DNA of 64,000 bases from Fratercula arctica. Its lineage: Eukaryota > Chordata > Aves > Charadriiformes > Alcidae. The first letter of the stretch is position 1; each line of letters begins with the position of its first letter. The translations under genes and the position numbers were made by a program. A model generated the notes under the pieces. That model had not been told where the DNA came from and made no database searches. It saw nothing but the letters and a program-made list of their open reading frames with translations. Of this stretch, positions 1 to 10,237 are shown piece by piece. Location of the stretch: the NCBI GenBank assembly GCA_947846985.1, contig CANTUZ010000021.1, forward strand, positions 984,711-1,048,710, read 5' to 3'.

Positions 1-1589
1 TGGAAGCTCATGTGGAGGATGCTGACTTTCCAGGTGGACACCACCCTATGAATTGGAGTCTGTTGCTCATGAAGCATCATCCACTTCACCTGAGAAAGCC
101 TAGGCTAGATTGTTGTTGTCCTAGTGCTGCTGCAGGATGGCCTGCCTCTCCCAAGTGATGTGGGTCTGCTCTGCCAGCCCTGTTGCAGGCTTTGCATGCC
201 CCTATTTATCTCAGAGGGCTTTAGGCAGCGTTGATGGGGAATTGACAGCAGCCTTCAGTGTCCCACACACCGCTGTGTCTCAGGTCCCTTGGCCATCTCA
301 GGTCCTGCTTTTGGTTGCTCCCCAGGGCTGCAGAGTGCTTTAACACTCCACATACACAGTTCTCCCCCAAAAGCAAGGAAAGACAAACAGTGATGGCTAC
401 CTGAGGACACATCCAGGCTCAGGTTCTTTCTCCAGCCTCAGTGGGCTGTCCCAGGGATTTTCCCAAGTGCCCCTGAGAAAGAGAGCACAGCTGACAAGGG
501 TGGGCATCAGCCTGTCCTTGGCACTGGCGCCTGGGCCCGACTGCAAGTCTAAGAGCCAAGTGCCCAGGACGGGTGGACACAGGAAAATTGCCTCCAGAAG
601 CACCACTGCTTCCAGAAGGGAGGCGCAGATGTTCAGTATGGATTCAGTCATCTCAATGGAGAGCTCTACACTCAGGTGTTCCTAAAGGTGTGTCTGCCAT
701 GTTGATGCCTCCTCCTTCTGAAGTGGTCACAAGGACTCCCTTCAGTGTCCGTGTGCAGAAAGAAGAGCTCTGAGAACGTGATGCATCAAATGAAAATTGG
801 AAGGAGGAAAAGCAAGTGCCCTTTGCAAGTGCTGACATCCTCCCAGTGAGTGTGAGGAGCGAGTTGCTGCCCAGCCAGCCTTTCACAGCTCTGCAGTCTG
901 GGGACTTTGCCAATCACATTGAAGCGTTTCCACAAGAAAGCCCAAAATGGGTGGAACGATGGATTGTTACAAACTGATGTGGGGTTTCAGATGTGGAAAT
1001 GTCCTGACACATCCAGCACAAAGCATAGTGATTTGCATATTTCTAATTAAAAATTTAAATATACCTTCAGATACTGGATAAAGGGAAGGAAGAGGAGTGT
1101 AAATTTTGTTGACTGTCTTCTGTTAGGAATAATGGCTTTGGAGAGAGATACCAGACATTGCCAAATTTTCTCTTGAACCAGAGCATGATTCTCTGAAACA
1201 GCCACAAGAATGGGGCATAAATCCTTCCAGAAAATGTCAAACTAAACAGAGAAATACATGCCCATTTCCTAAAGCAGTGAGCCAGCTGCTGGGAATAATT
1301 TAGGGGACAGAGGTGGATCCCTGACCAAATGAAGCACTTGGCAACCTTGAATAAAAACCTGTGGGAGGACCACTGCTAATCCTCCAGTGTTCTGTTGGAG
1401 AGCTGCTTCTGGCTGGGGTTTGTGAGCTGTGAGGTGAGTGAGATGAGCCCAGTGGGAAACTGGTGGCTTCTCTCTACTTGTGATGCCCTGGTGCAGTTAC
1501 GCTTTGGTGAGGACCTTCTGCAGGGTGGAAGTCATGGGAGGGAGGGGATGAACCTGTTTGCTCCCACTGAGGCCCTTTGAAAAGCCACG
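1..1589. other. Intergenic sequence left of the OR pseudogene
   Basis: No gene recognised. The first ~240 bases are homologous, in inverted orientation, to about 58050-58300 (see findings); the shared segment is partly open in one frame but I do not recognise a protein family. The rest is unique-looking sequence with only short open frames. Confidence 0.5.
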
Positions 1590-2528
1590 TCACTTGTTCT
1601 GGAAGGCCCACCCCAGAGCTTGCTTCACATCTTTGTTCCTCAGTGTGTAAAAGAAGGGGTTCAACAAAGGAGTTACAACTGTGTGAAAGGTATTCATGAG
1701 TTTGTTCAGATCCAGGGAGTTCTGGGCCAACAGCTTGACCTACAGGAACATGGTGGAGCCATACCAGATTGTGACAACACTGAGATGGGCAGAGGAAGTG
1801 CAAAACGCCTTTTTCTGACCATGGGCTGACATGATTCTGAGCATGGAAGAGGTGATGTACACATAGGAGACCAGGATGACCACAGAGGAGGCCACCAGGA
1901 CAGTTATGGAGACAAGGAATGTTGCTAGCTCCATGGGCCACATGTCACTGCAGGTGAGGGCAAGGCAGGAATCTATATCACAGAGGAAATGATTGATGAC
2001 CTGTGGCCCACAGAACATCAGCCTGGCTGTCAGAAAGGCCAGCAGCGAGACGGACAGAAAACCTCCCAGCCAGGAGCTGAGCACCAGCTGAGCAGAGAGG
2101 ACACTGCTCGTGCGGGAGCTGTATCTCAAGGGGTAGCGTATGGCTGAGTAGCGGTCATAGGCCATGACAGACAGGAGAAAACACTGCGTGGAGCCTAGGG
2201 AGAGAAGAAAGAACAAGGGGAGGATGCACACACTGAAGGAGATGGTCTGGCTACTCCCCAGCATGACTCCTATGGCTTTGGGAAGAACACCTGTAGTGTG
2301 CCTGATCTCCAGAAAGGGGAGATTACAGAGGAGAAAGTACATTGGGGTACAGGCGTTGCTGTTCATCCACATGAGAGCTAGGATGGATGCATTGCCTGTT
2401 ACTGTCAGGGAGTACGTCAGTGCAAATACCACCACAAGGGAGACACGGAAATGCCACGTGCCTGGGAAGCCGAGAAGGATGAATTCTTCCACAGTTGTCT
2501 CATTTGCAGTGTGTCCCCCAGAGATTAA
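1590..2528 (-). pseudogene. Olfactory receptor pseudogene (class II, family 6/11-like), one internal stop
   Basis: Seven-transmembrane odorant receptor, normally in the plasma membrane of olfactory neurons. The frame from 2492 leftward carries the family hallmarks in order: EEFILLGF near the N-terminus, TPMYFLL after TM1, MAYDRYSAIRYPL at the end of TM3, SY in TM5, KAFCTSSAHL before TM6 and, after the stop, [16 protein letters not shown] in TM7. A TAG at 1740-1742 falls where ORs usually have Tyr at the end of TM6 (STMFL-stop-VKLLAQ); the frame then stays open to TGA at 1590-1592, so this is one substitution in an otherwise full-length gene. No ATG is in frame before the gap: the codon where ATG is expected, just before ANETTVEEF, reads ACT. 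The start may therefore be lost, or it may lie in the gap. Family assignment is from memory of OR motifs only. Confidence 0.85.
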
Positions 2529-3022
2529 NNNNNNNNNNNNNNNNNNNNNNNNNNNNNNNNNNNNNNNNNNNNNNNNNNNNNNNNNNNNNNNNNNNNNNNN
2601 NNNNNNNNNNNNNNNNNNNNNNNNNNNNNNNNNNNNNNNNNNNNNNNNNNNNNNNNNNNNNNNNNNNNNNNNNNNNNNNNNNNNNNNNNNNNNNNNNNNN
2701 NNNNNNNNNNNNNNNNNNNNNNNNNNNNNNNNNNNNNNNNNNNNNNNNNNNNNNNNNNNNNNNNNNNNNNNNNNNNNNNNNNNNNNNNNNNNNNNNNNNN
2801 NNNNNNNNNNNNNNNNNNNNNNNNNNNNNNNNNNNNNNNNNNNNNNNNNNNNNNNNNNNNNNNNNNNNNNNNNNNNNNNNNNNNNNNNNNNNNNNNNNNN
2901 NNNNNNNNNNNNNNNNNNNNNNNNNNNNNNNNNNNNNNNNNNNNNNNNNNNNNNNNNNNNNNNNNNNNNNNNNNNNNNNNNNNNNNNNNNNNNNNNNNNN
3001 NNNNNNNNNNNNNNNNNNNNNN
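2529..3022. other. Assembly gap (N run)
   Basis: 494 bases of N. Any promoter or 5' exon of the flanking OR pseudogene, and sequence left of the ERV, is hidden here. Confidence 0.99.
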
Positions 3023-3095
3023 CCTGTGGAAGGATTTCTAATACAACGAGGTCACCCTATGAACACTCCAAGCACTGAGGATTTGGTAGCAGCTG

Positions 3096-3396
3096 TGTAG
3101 GCCTGCCTTGACATGAGTTTAAGAAAGGTTACTGTCGGACATGAGATAAGGAGGTGCTGACCACAAGGAGTGTAACAAAGGAATTGAAAACATCATACGT
3201 CAAGAAAGGTCAACCAATGACAAGAAAGAATTAAGTGCGTGGACAGCTCGTGAGGATAACATGCAGCCAATTAGTAGGAGTTAGAGCGCGTGAACAGAAA
3301 TCATAATACTATAAATGTAACACTTAGGTTGAATAAAGTGGCATTAACCTGATCACATTGGTCTGCATGTTATTGCTCGAGCCTTCCGCGTCAACA
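3096..3396 (+). repeat. 5' LTR of the ERV (start uncertain)
   Basis: The right end is well placed: ...CAACA, two bases (AG), then the primer-binding site. A TATA-like CTATAAAT is at 3310-3317 and a poly(A) signal AATAAA at 3332-3337, the usual U3/R order. The left end is a guess at a TG near 3096, giving ~300 bp, a common size for avian class II LTRs. With no second LTR, the start cannot be fixed by comparison. Confidence 0.6.
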
Positions 3397-3398
3397 AG

Positions 3399-3416
3399 TG
3401 GCGCCCGAACAGGGAC
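3399..3416 (+). other. Retroviral primer-binding site, tRNA-Lys type
   Basis: TGGCGCCCGAACAGGGAC, 18 bases, is the known sequence complementary to the 3' end of a tRNA-Lys used by lentiviruses and other lysine-primed retroviruses. It begins two bases after the LTR end. It is intact despite the decay of the coding region. Confidence 0.9.
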
Positions 3417-3581
3417 CCTCAGATCGGTTTTTTGGGACTGCATCTACCCAGAAATCCAGCTGGCAATCGGAGGGGGCGGAAGAAGCGGTCAAAAGGTGAG
3501 TGCTGCCCCGGCACTCGGGAAGATGCTAGCGCATCAAAAAAAGGGAAATCCTGCTCTGATCAGGCAGGCGGCCGGGAGGAG

Positions 3582-5497
3582 ATGGGGTCTGCAACCTCAA
3601 AAGAAGAAGAGGCTGTAGTTAAGCTCCTCCAACATATGCTCTCTATGAGAGGATTGAAATATGATTCTGCCTCTTTGAAGTCACTTTTAGTATGGGCAAG
3701 AGACAAGGGGCTTTTTCCCATGGTGGCGGCTGCCTTTGCCCAGGATACTTGGGCTAAAATACGGGCAGTGTTGTGGGATGAAGTAAGCCGGGCTGCCCGA
3801 GAGAGGCAGGAGCAGATCCGCGACCCCACGGGAAGTGGGAGCCACCTAGAGTGGGACCGGTAGTATGGGTTTGGCTGTATCAGCCGTGGAAAAGGCAGCG
3901 GTATAGTTTGCTGCAGCTGGCAAAAAATGCCGGTGAAAACCTTAGTGAGAGTGCTTTACTGGAACAACTATCTTGGTGCCGACGATGAGGATTGCTCAGA
4001 GATCCGACTCAGTTTTTTGACCTTTCAACATGGACTCGAATTGGAGTGGAAATGTGGGAAGCAGTGCAGTCAGAGAATAAGGAAGCCTGGAACCTGGCAG
4101 GCACTTATCGACAGGTGAAGGGACTGACTGCAGGCATGCATGGATCAGCTGTTATTGCCGCCGCAGCCCAGAGGGTGTTAGATGCAGCTGGGGAAGAGGG
4201 AAACAGTTCGTCCTCCAATGCATTTCCTGTAATAAAGCAGTCAGAAAAGGAGTTCTGGGGGGCGTCTGACAGATGGACATTTTCGCCGCCACCGCCGCCA
4301 CGTCTCACGCCTCCGCAACCGACCGCTCCACCGTACTCTGGTCTACCGGAGTCATCCACGCAGGTTCCCCCCGACTCTCCTCAGCCTATGGAAATGTCAT
4401 CATCCTCCGAGGACGTTCGTCCGAAAACCATCTATCCACCTAAAGATACTGCGGAGCTCCGTGACGCTCTCTGCGAACAACAGAATACTATGCAGCAATT
4501 GCTCGCGGAAATGCAGAGAATTGATAAGGGTTTGAAAGCGGGTGCAATACGGGCTGCTTATAAAAAGGCTCATGAGGTTATCAAGGAGGGTTTGCAGGCA
4601 GTTGAGGAGAGGGTGTGTGGGAGTCCGGGAACGGGTGATCCGTCTGAAACAGCAGCGGACGAGTCTGGGGATACGCAACAGTGTAACGTATCAGAAAAGG
4701 GAGATAGTGTTAAAGAACAGAAAGTGAGGAGATGGATTTGTACTATGCTAGAAGAAGCAGAGATGGGTTCATAGGATGCGAATGAGTATTTGACTCGGAA
4801 ATTTTTTGCTTGTATGGATACGTGATTATTGCTTATGGTTCCCTGAAGGGTGGTCCTACGATTTGGCTCAGCGGCTAAAAGTGGGGGAGGAATTGCAAAC
4901 GCAGGAGACGCTGCGCTTGTCCTTGCCAGAGGAATAATAGTTACTTGGCGAACTGTATACACTGCCATACGAACAATGCATCCCGCAGAGCAAGCCCTGC
5001 AAGGGGTTGCTAGAGGGGCACCACAAGCTCCCCCAAAGGAACCTCAGTCTTTTGAAATGACACCCCCCGTTGCAGACCCTCAGCCTAAATATGCTCAAAT
5101 TCCCAATTCTGAAAAACATTATCAAAAACAGAATTCAGGAGGTGAAGAGCCAGAAGATCCCTTTGATCCTGGCCCAATAAATCCAGAGACTGAACCTGAT
5201 TTATGTCCACCTTTAACCCCAATTAAAGCTATGGCTGCCTCTGCTACAACTGCAGAGGAGATTTTACAGCAACAGAGACGAAAGTCGTTATTGCGTTCCT
5301 CCATTCTTAAGCCTCCTCCATTTGCGCCAGGTATCACGTCTGTTCCTCCTTCTCAACCGCTTATGCGTGCGCAGCCGGAATCGGGGTATTGCAGTGTATT
5401 GTCAGAATGTTGGGGGAGAAGGACGGAGCCGGAGCCACTTCGCTCCCGTCGCCGTTCGTCTCACCACCTCCCCTTCCCAGTCCTCTCCCTGCGATAG
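3582..5497 (+). pseudogene. ERV gag remnant (matrix and proline-rich region), frameshifted
   Basis: Structural polyprotein remnant. The start ATGG at 3582 has a purine-rich context and gives MGSATSKEEE, with an N-terminal glycine that could be myristoylated, followed by a helical, basic/hydrophobic matrix-like stretch up to ~3840. A frameshift at about 3835-3860 moves the reading to another frame, which meets a TGA at 3986-3988 and then runs open to TAG at 4772-4774. That part holds a proline-rich tract with PTAP (around 4319-4330), a Tsg101-binding late motif, then an acidic/glutamine-rich, coiled-coil-like stretch. After the stop a third open stretch (4850-5497) is Pro/Glu-rich, also gag-like in composition. 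No capsid homology region is visible. It cannot make a full Gag. Confidence 0.7.
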
Positions 5498-6360
5498 AAG
5501 TGGTGTTTTTGTATGTCTGCTGTGTAAGTGTGTGTGGGTGCCAATTTATATCTGCTGATCAGCATCTGTGCTACTGTTTGTTTGTTGCTGTGTGCAGTGT
5601 CGTTTGGTGACTCCGCTTGAGCAGGTGTTCTGCCCGGTGTGGTACTGTTCTCGTACATGACTAGGGCTGACACACTGTCAAGCGAAGAAGTTTGTACATA
5701 CACAATGTTTAGATGTAAGGCGAGTGCACCCCAGGTAGATAGACCACGATGGGCTGTAGAACCGACGGAAGTCCTGAAATATTGGGGGAGTTTTCGCCAG
5801 CCGACATGCTTACGCTCTTGGGAATGGCTTACCCATGCAGGGCGTATGACTGGTTGTTTGTTGTTTGCCTATAAGATCATGGTTGATTGGGAAAAGGAGT
5901 TAAGCCAAAATCTATAGGATCCTCTGTAGGAAAATGAGAAACTTAAGGGTGAGCTCTTGTTGCAAAGGCAAACTTTTATGTCAGCCGTAAGTGATGAAAA
6001 AAAAAAAAAAAGAACAATAAAGAACAATTAGAAGGGAAATGTGCCGCATTAGCACAAAAGCATGCCATACGCACTACGAGAAAGCGGCAGGAAAAGAGAA
6101 ATAGGACACCTGATTCAAGCAGTACTATAGAGATATGTTTTGGGCTTTTTTTTCCTATATGTATATATGTTATTGCACGCCTTTGTAAATTACTCTGTGT
6201 TATACCCTGCAAGATTAAATGAACCCCAGCAGAAGCGGTCTCTTGAGCGGGGGGGTGGAATATGGGAAAGCAATGGAAGATCAGCAAGGAGGATTGTAAA
6301 TATGCTCAAGGGACTCGCACCTGGGTGCTGGAAAACACATATATCACACTAATTGTTATT
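5498..6360 (+). other. Unassigned internal ERV region with broken open frames
   Basis: One open stretch (5639-5917) encodes a Trp-rich segment ending in WEKELSQNL. After two stops it continues into a charged, coiled-coil-like segment interrupted by an A-run near 5998-6012, and then a hydrophobic stretch up to TGA near 6220. I do not recognise it as pol or env. It may be a diverged accessory frame or the junction of an internal deletion. Confidence 0.35.
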
Positions 6361-6390
6361 CAGTTTTGGGTGCTTGCAAGAAAAACACTT

Positions 6391-6774
6391 CATAGAATCA
6401 TAGAATCATAGAATCATAGAACCATAGGGTTGGAAGGGACCTCTGGAGATCATCTAGTCCAACCCCCCTGCCAGAGCAGGGTCACCTAGAGCAGGTTACA
6501 CAGGAACACGTCCAGGCGGGTTTTGAATGTCTCCAGAGATGGAGACTCCACCACCTCTCTGGGCAGCCTGTTCCAGTGCTCTGCCACCCTCAGGGTAAAG
6601 AAGTTCCTCCTCATGTTTAGGTGGAACTTCTTGTGCTCAAGTTTGTGCCCATTGCCTCTTGTCCTGTCCCCGGGCACTACTGAAAAGAGCCTGGTCCCAT
6701 CCTCCTGACACCCACCCTTTAAGTATTTATAAGTGTTGATAAGATCCCCCCTCAGCCGTCTTTTTTCCAGACTG
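6391..6774 (-). repeat. CR1 3' fragment
   Basis: It starts with the CR1 terminal repeats in reverse (CATAGAAT units at 6391-6422), then the conserved 'ggttggaagggacctctggagatcatctagtccaaccc' block (quoted in parts: GGTTGGAAGGGACC, ATCTAGTCCAACCC) and the ORF2 C-terminal tail read on the minus strand. It abuts the ERV on the left. Confidence 0.92.
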
Positions 6775-6904
6775 CTGAGGGGGGATCTTACTCAACTGAG
6801 TAAAACTGGGTAATCCTCTGTGGGTGGGATCAGTGCAGTGACCTGTGCCCTGGAGAGGGGGCAGCATGTTGTACTGTGCTGGGGGAGTGACTGAGCACTG
6901 GCAT

Positions 6905-7082
6905 AGGTGTCCCAGGGAGTTTGCCGAGTCTCCCTCTTTAGAGATATTCAAAAACCACCTGGACACGGTCCTGGGCAACTGGCTCTTGGTGGTTCTGCTT
7001 GTGCAGGGAGGGTGGACAAGATGACTTCCAGGAGTCCCTTCCAACCTCAGCCATTCTGTGATTCTTTTCATTCTGTGAGAGC
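6905..7082 (+). repeat. CR1 3' tail
   Basis: The CR1 end in plus orientation: 'TTCAAAAACCACCTGGACAC', 'GTCCCTTCCAACCTCAGCC', then ATTCTGTGATT-type terminal repeats. It lies head-to-head with the minus-strand CR1 on the left. Confidence 0.85.
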
Positions 7083-7786
7083 AGCTGATGCAGAGCAGCT
7101 CTGAGTTCCCAGCCTCTGATGGGATTTAAGGTTATCTATACTGCCCTCTCTAGTCTTAGCGCTAGTAAATAGCATTTTAAGGAATGCTTTGAAGATGCTG
7201 AGTGGCTTTCTTAGTGGGATGAGTCCGTGTCATTTCTGGTGCTCCAGCCTCAATTTTTGCAGCCTGTGGGGAGTCTGGCTTGTCCCAGGCTCACCACTGA
7301 GGCGCTGTACCCTTTACAGTGCTGGGCCAAGTCCCACACCCCAACATCTCCCTTAAAGACATCACTTAGGACATCTGAGATCATCTGAGGCTGGAGGAGT
7401 TTTTTCAGTTGTAATGTGGAGGGTTTTTTGTAGTTGCAGCAATATGGCTGTTCTCTAGATTTTATGTTATCCCTGACCAACAGAGTTGGGACATGGAGAA
7501 GCTCAATATCTGGAAAGGTCATGGCAGCTTAGACTCCACTGTGCTTTCGCTCTTTTTCCTAGAGAGAAAAGAATTGACTGATCCAGTGTCAAGCTCTTGA
7601 GTTCACTAAAGCCGATGGTGCCTGATTCGTTGCCTTGACTGTGGGGCCTGAAGGACTTGCCTAGAGTCATCCCAAGAGGCTGAGAGCTGGCATTGAGTGC
7701 CCTCGTTCTCAGTGGTGTGTGTGCATGTTCATGCTCCCATCCATGTTCCTCTTGCTTTGCTCATGTGTGCATTTGCACACATGTGA
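7083..7786. other. Intergenic, includes a recurrent flank block
   Basis: No gene. The stretch around 7230-7400 (a 'TTTGCAGCCTG...GGCTTGTCCCAG' core) resembles 24235-24330 and 52535-52620, so it is probably part of the duplicated keratin-unit flank. Confidence 0.35.
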
Positions 7787-8228
7787 AGGGACCTTGAAAG
7801 ACCGTCTAGTCCAACCCCCTGCCATGGCCAGCAGCATCTCTCACTAGATCAGGTTGCTCAGAGCCCCATCTAACCTGACCTTGAACACTTCCAATGACGG
7901 GGCTTCCATAACATCTCTGGGCAAACTCTTCCAGTGTCTCACCACCCTCATCATACACTATTTTCTTCCTTACGGCCAATCTAAATCTACCCTCTTTCAG
8001 TTTTAAGCCATTGACCCTTGTCCTTTCGCTACAGGCCCTGGTAAAACATCTTTCTCCTTCTTTCTTATAAGCCACCTTTAAAAATTGCAAACCCACAAGA
8101 AGGTCTGCCCAGAGCCTCCTCCTCTCCAGGCTAAACAACCCCATCTCTCTCAGCCTTTCTTCACAGGAGAGGTGTTCCAACCCTTGGATCATTTTTGGAG
8201 CCTTTCTTTGGACCTGCTCCAACAGACT
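7787..8228 (-). repeat. CR1 3' fragment
   Basis: Contains 'GTCTAGTCCAACCCCCTGCC' followed by the reverse of the ORF2 C-terminus (on the minus strand: QRKAPKMIQGLEHLSCEERL, then LFSLERRRLWADLL). The terminal octamer repeat is not preserved. Confidence 0.9.
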
Positions 8229-8829
8229 CTACAGACTCTTCCCACAGTCAGTGGAGAGGCATCAGCTCACACACGGGCCTTGTCCCATCCTAAGCAGATG
8301 CCCACAGTAAATGGAATGCATCATCTTTCTGGAGACACCGACGCTACAATTGACCAATGGTGGCCTCTGAACTCCGAACTAAGCTCACAGCAGGGCCTGC
8401 CTACCTGGTCACCTGCACATGCCTTGCTTCATCATATGGTCAGAAGTGAACCCACAGGCTCCTCCACCTGAGCCTACAGACACCTCTATCCCATGGCTAA
8501 AGCCCATATCCTTGTCCCTGGTACTCAGGCACAGATGGATAGCAGGGAAAGGGCTTTTGTGTGGGTGAATGGCATCAAGCTGGGCATGTTACTCTCATCA
8601 GCTGCATCTCTGGCTCTCCCTGAGTGCAGATCAGTCTTCCCTCAGCCACAATGAACTCCTTCAAAGAGGATTTGCAGAAGATGACTCTGTCAAGACGATG
8701 TCCTGTGCCCTGGACAGTCTAGACAGCCTCTCATTGGGTGTCTTGAGTCTTCTCATTTCACTCTAGATGCCTAGAGGTCTAGATTAGTGTGTGAGTATGT
8801 GCGTGTGCTGTCAAAGCCGTCTGTTTAGT
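8229..8829. other. Intergenic
   Basis: No gene or repeat recognised, apart from a short GT-rich patch at about 8785-8830 that lies just left of the conserved K1 promoter flank. Confidence 0.4.
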
Positions 8830-9185
8830 GTGTCTTGAGTGACCTTTCCTGGACTCTTCCAGCATGTGAGATGAGTCCTCTGTCCACGCTGACGTGTGTT
8901 GCACCAGAAATGCTTGGGCCTCTCATCCTGTCATGCCAAAGATGCCTCCACTGGGGAATGTGCCTGGCATAAAGCCGGAAATGGAAAGACAGCAATCCAG
9001 GAAGCCAAAACATAGCTCATAGCATTGCTCAGGATGCTTTGCATTCAAGATGAGCTTGTCAGCAAAGGATCACTTCTGCAAGGGATGCCTCTGGCAGCCT
9101 GGGGCAGTCAAGGTGCATGATAAAAGCCAGCCCAGCTCCTCGCTCTCTCATCCCCGTCTCTTGCCTCCTTCTCCTTGGGAGTCAG
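8830..9185 (+). promoter_or_regulatory. K1 promoter and non-coding exon 1
   Basis: The TATA element ATAAAAG is at 9120-9126. Exon 1 starts about 25-30 bases later (~9148) and ends at the donor TCAG|GTGAGT (junction 9185/9186). The ~290 bp upstream is conserved with the other three keratin promoters; a block around 9030-9060 (GATGCTTTGCATTCAAGATG) recurs almost unchanged near K3 at 34982-35001. The intron runs 9186-9556, ending in TCCCAG. Confidence 0.8.
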
Positions 9186-9577
9186 GTGAGTCTGAAGACC
9201 CTTCTCCTTCTCTGCTTTCTCTAAAAGGAGGTCTCACTTCAGCTGACCTCTCAGCTGACACCGGCTTCTCTTGCACCGGGTCTGCTTGTCATGGGAGGGG
9301 GAAGTGGGGAGAAGGTTAGACATGGAGGGAGGCTGGGACTGTGCTGAGGTGGCTTCTGGACTCAGGGTAAGGCAGACGCTGCATGGGAGCTGGTGGCTCT
9401 TTTTGGGCCCTGTTGGAATGAGGCCAAGAAGTCCTCACATTTTCTGCACAGCCTCCATCTCCCAGCTCTGCATGTTCTTTGTTTCTCTCATGGTGTTGTG
9501 ACGGGCTGCTCCTCACGCATCCCCTTGTTTTGCTTCCTCACTTGGTTCTCTCCCAGGTGCACCTCTGAGCCCAAGAC

Positions 9578-9892
9578 ATGTCCTGCTACGACCAGTGCCA
9601 GCCCTGCCGGCCCTGCCAGCCTTGCGGCCCGACCCCACTGGCCAACAGCTGCAATGAGCCCTGTGTCAGGCAGTGCCAGAACTCCTGCGTCGTCATTGAG
9701 CCCTCCCCCGTGGTGGTGACCCTGCCTGGCCCCATCCTCAGCTCCTTCCCACAGAACACTGTTGTGGGATCCTCCACCTCTGCTGCTGTTGGCAGCATCC
9801 TCAGCTGTGATGGAGTGCCCATCACCTCTGGGTGCTGTGACCTCTCCTGCATTACCAGCCGCTACTGTGGTAGCAGATGCCCCCCCTGCTAA
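9578..9892 (+). CDS. Feather beta-keratin (corneous beta protein) K1, 104 aa
   Basis: Structural protein of feather keratinocytes that polymerises into ~3-nm beta filaments cross-linked by disulfides. Domains: a Cys-Pro N-terminal arm (residues 1-37, nine Cys) with the family signature [18 protein letters not shown] at 17-34; a core beta region at about 38-76 with [20 protein letters not shown]; and a C-terminal arm unusually rich in Cys (77, 86, 87, 91, 97, 101, 104) and poor in the Gly repeats of classical feather keratins. There are 16 Cys in all; typical feather keratins have ~97-98 residues and fewer Cys. The start follows the acceptor at 9556 by 21 bases in context AAGACATGTCC, the same as in the sister genes. 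The CDS lies entirely in exon 2. The length difference from K2 is one extra CQP unit. The opposite strand is also open here, but only as a shadow. Confidence 0.95.
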   Translation: MSCYDQCQPCRPCQPCGPTPLANSCNEPCVRQCQNSCVVIEPSPVVVTLPGPILSSFPQNTVVGSSTSAAVGSILSCDGVPITSGCCDLSCITSRYCGSRCPPC

Positions 9893-10237
9893 ACATGCTG
9901 GCAACAGCTCCCTGTAAGGACCCCTCGGAACTCAGAACATGGTGCTGGACAGAGGATCAGACTTCATGCCATTTTTTTTAAGAGCAGCTGACCATCGCTG
10001 ACTCTCTCTGCAAGGACAGATGTGAAGATGCCAACCTGGGCTCCCTGAAAACACACTCAATATTTACCTTTCCTGTCTTCCACTCACCCTTTTTCTCTCT
10101 TTTCTTTGATGTCTGGTGCTTCCCTTAAAGCCTTCTTGTGAAGACCCCAGAAACCAGCCTGAAGGAACCTGCTAGCCTGTCTTCCTCTGCTGGGCAGGTC
10201 AACAGATGCGCTGTGAGAACTGTGCCAATGCCAGGCT

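Larger units (their letters stand above)
3096..6360 (+). mobile_element. Degenerate endogenous retrovirus, one LTR plus leader and gag remnants
   Basis: Order seen: a ~300-bp 5' LTR, a lysine-type primer-binding site, a leader with a splice donor (AAAAG|GTGAGT, junction 3495/3496), a gag start with a myristoylation-type MG at 3582, a proline-rich gag segment with a PTAP late-domain motif, then ~1.6 kb of broken open frames. I see no capsid major homology region, nucleocapsid zinc knuckle, protease, reverse transcriptase, integrase or env, and no 3' LTR before the CR1 at 6391. The lysine primer type and MG start suggest a class II (betaretrovirus/ERVK-like) element. It looks internally deleted, or it belongs to a non-autonomous family. 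The right end is set only by the neighbouring CR1. Confidence 0.75.

Noticed and set aside
3023..3095. Short frame ending at the LTR start, read as the tail of an upstream provirus
   Set aside because: No polypurine tract precedes the LTR and the LTR is followed by a primer-binding site, so it is a 5' LTR; a tandem provirus is not supported.
2164..3100. Long plus-strand frames across the first gap
   Set aside because: They are open only because N codons are not stops; the real signal is the minus-strand OR.
9488..9904. Antisense frames over keratin genes (also at 16693-17118, 35470-35973, 41254-41871)
   Set aside because: Repeated antisense openness is a by-product of keratin codon use; no start context, domain or independent conservation.
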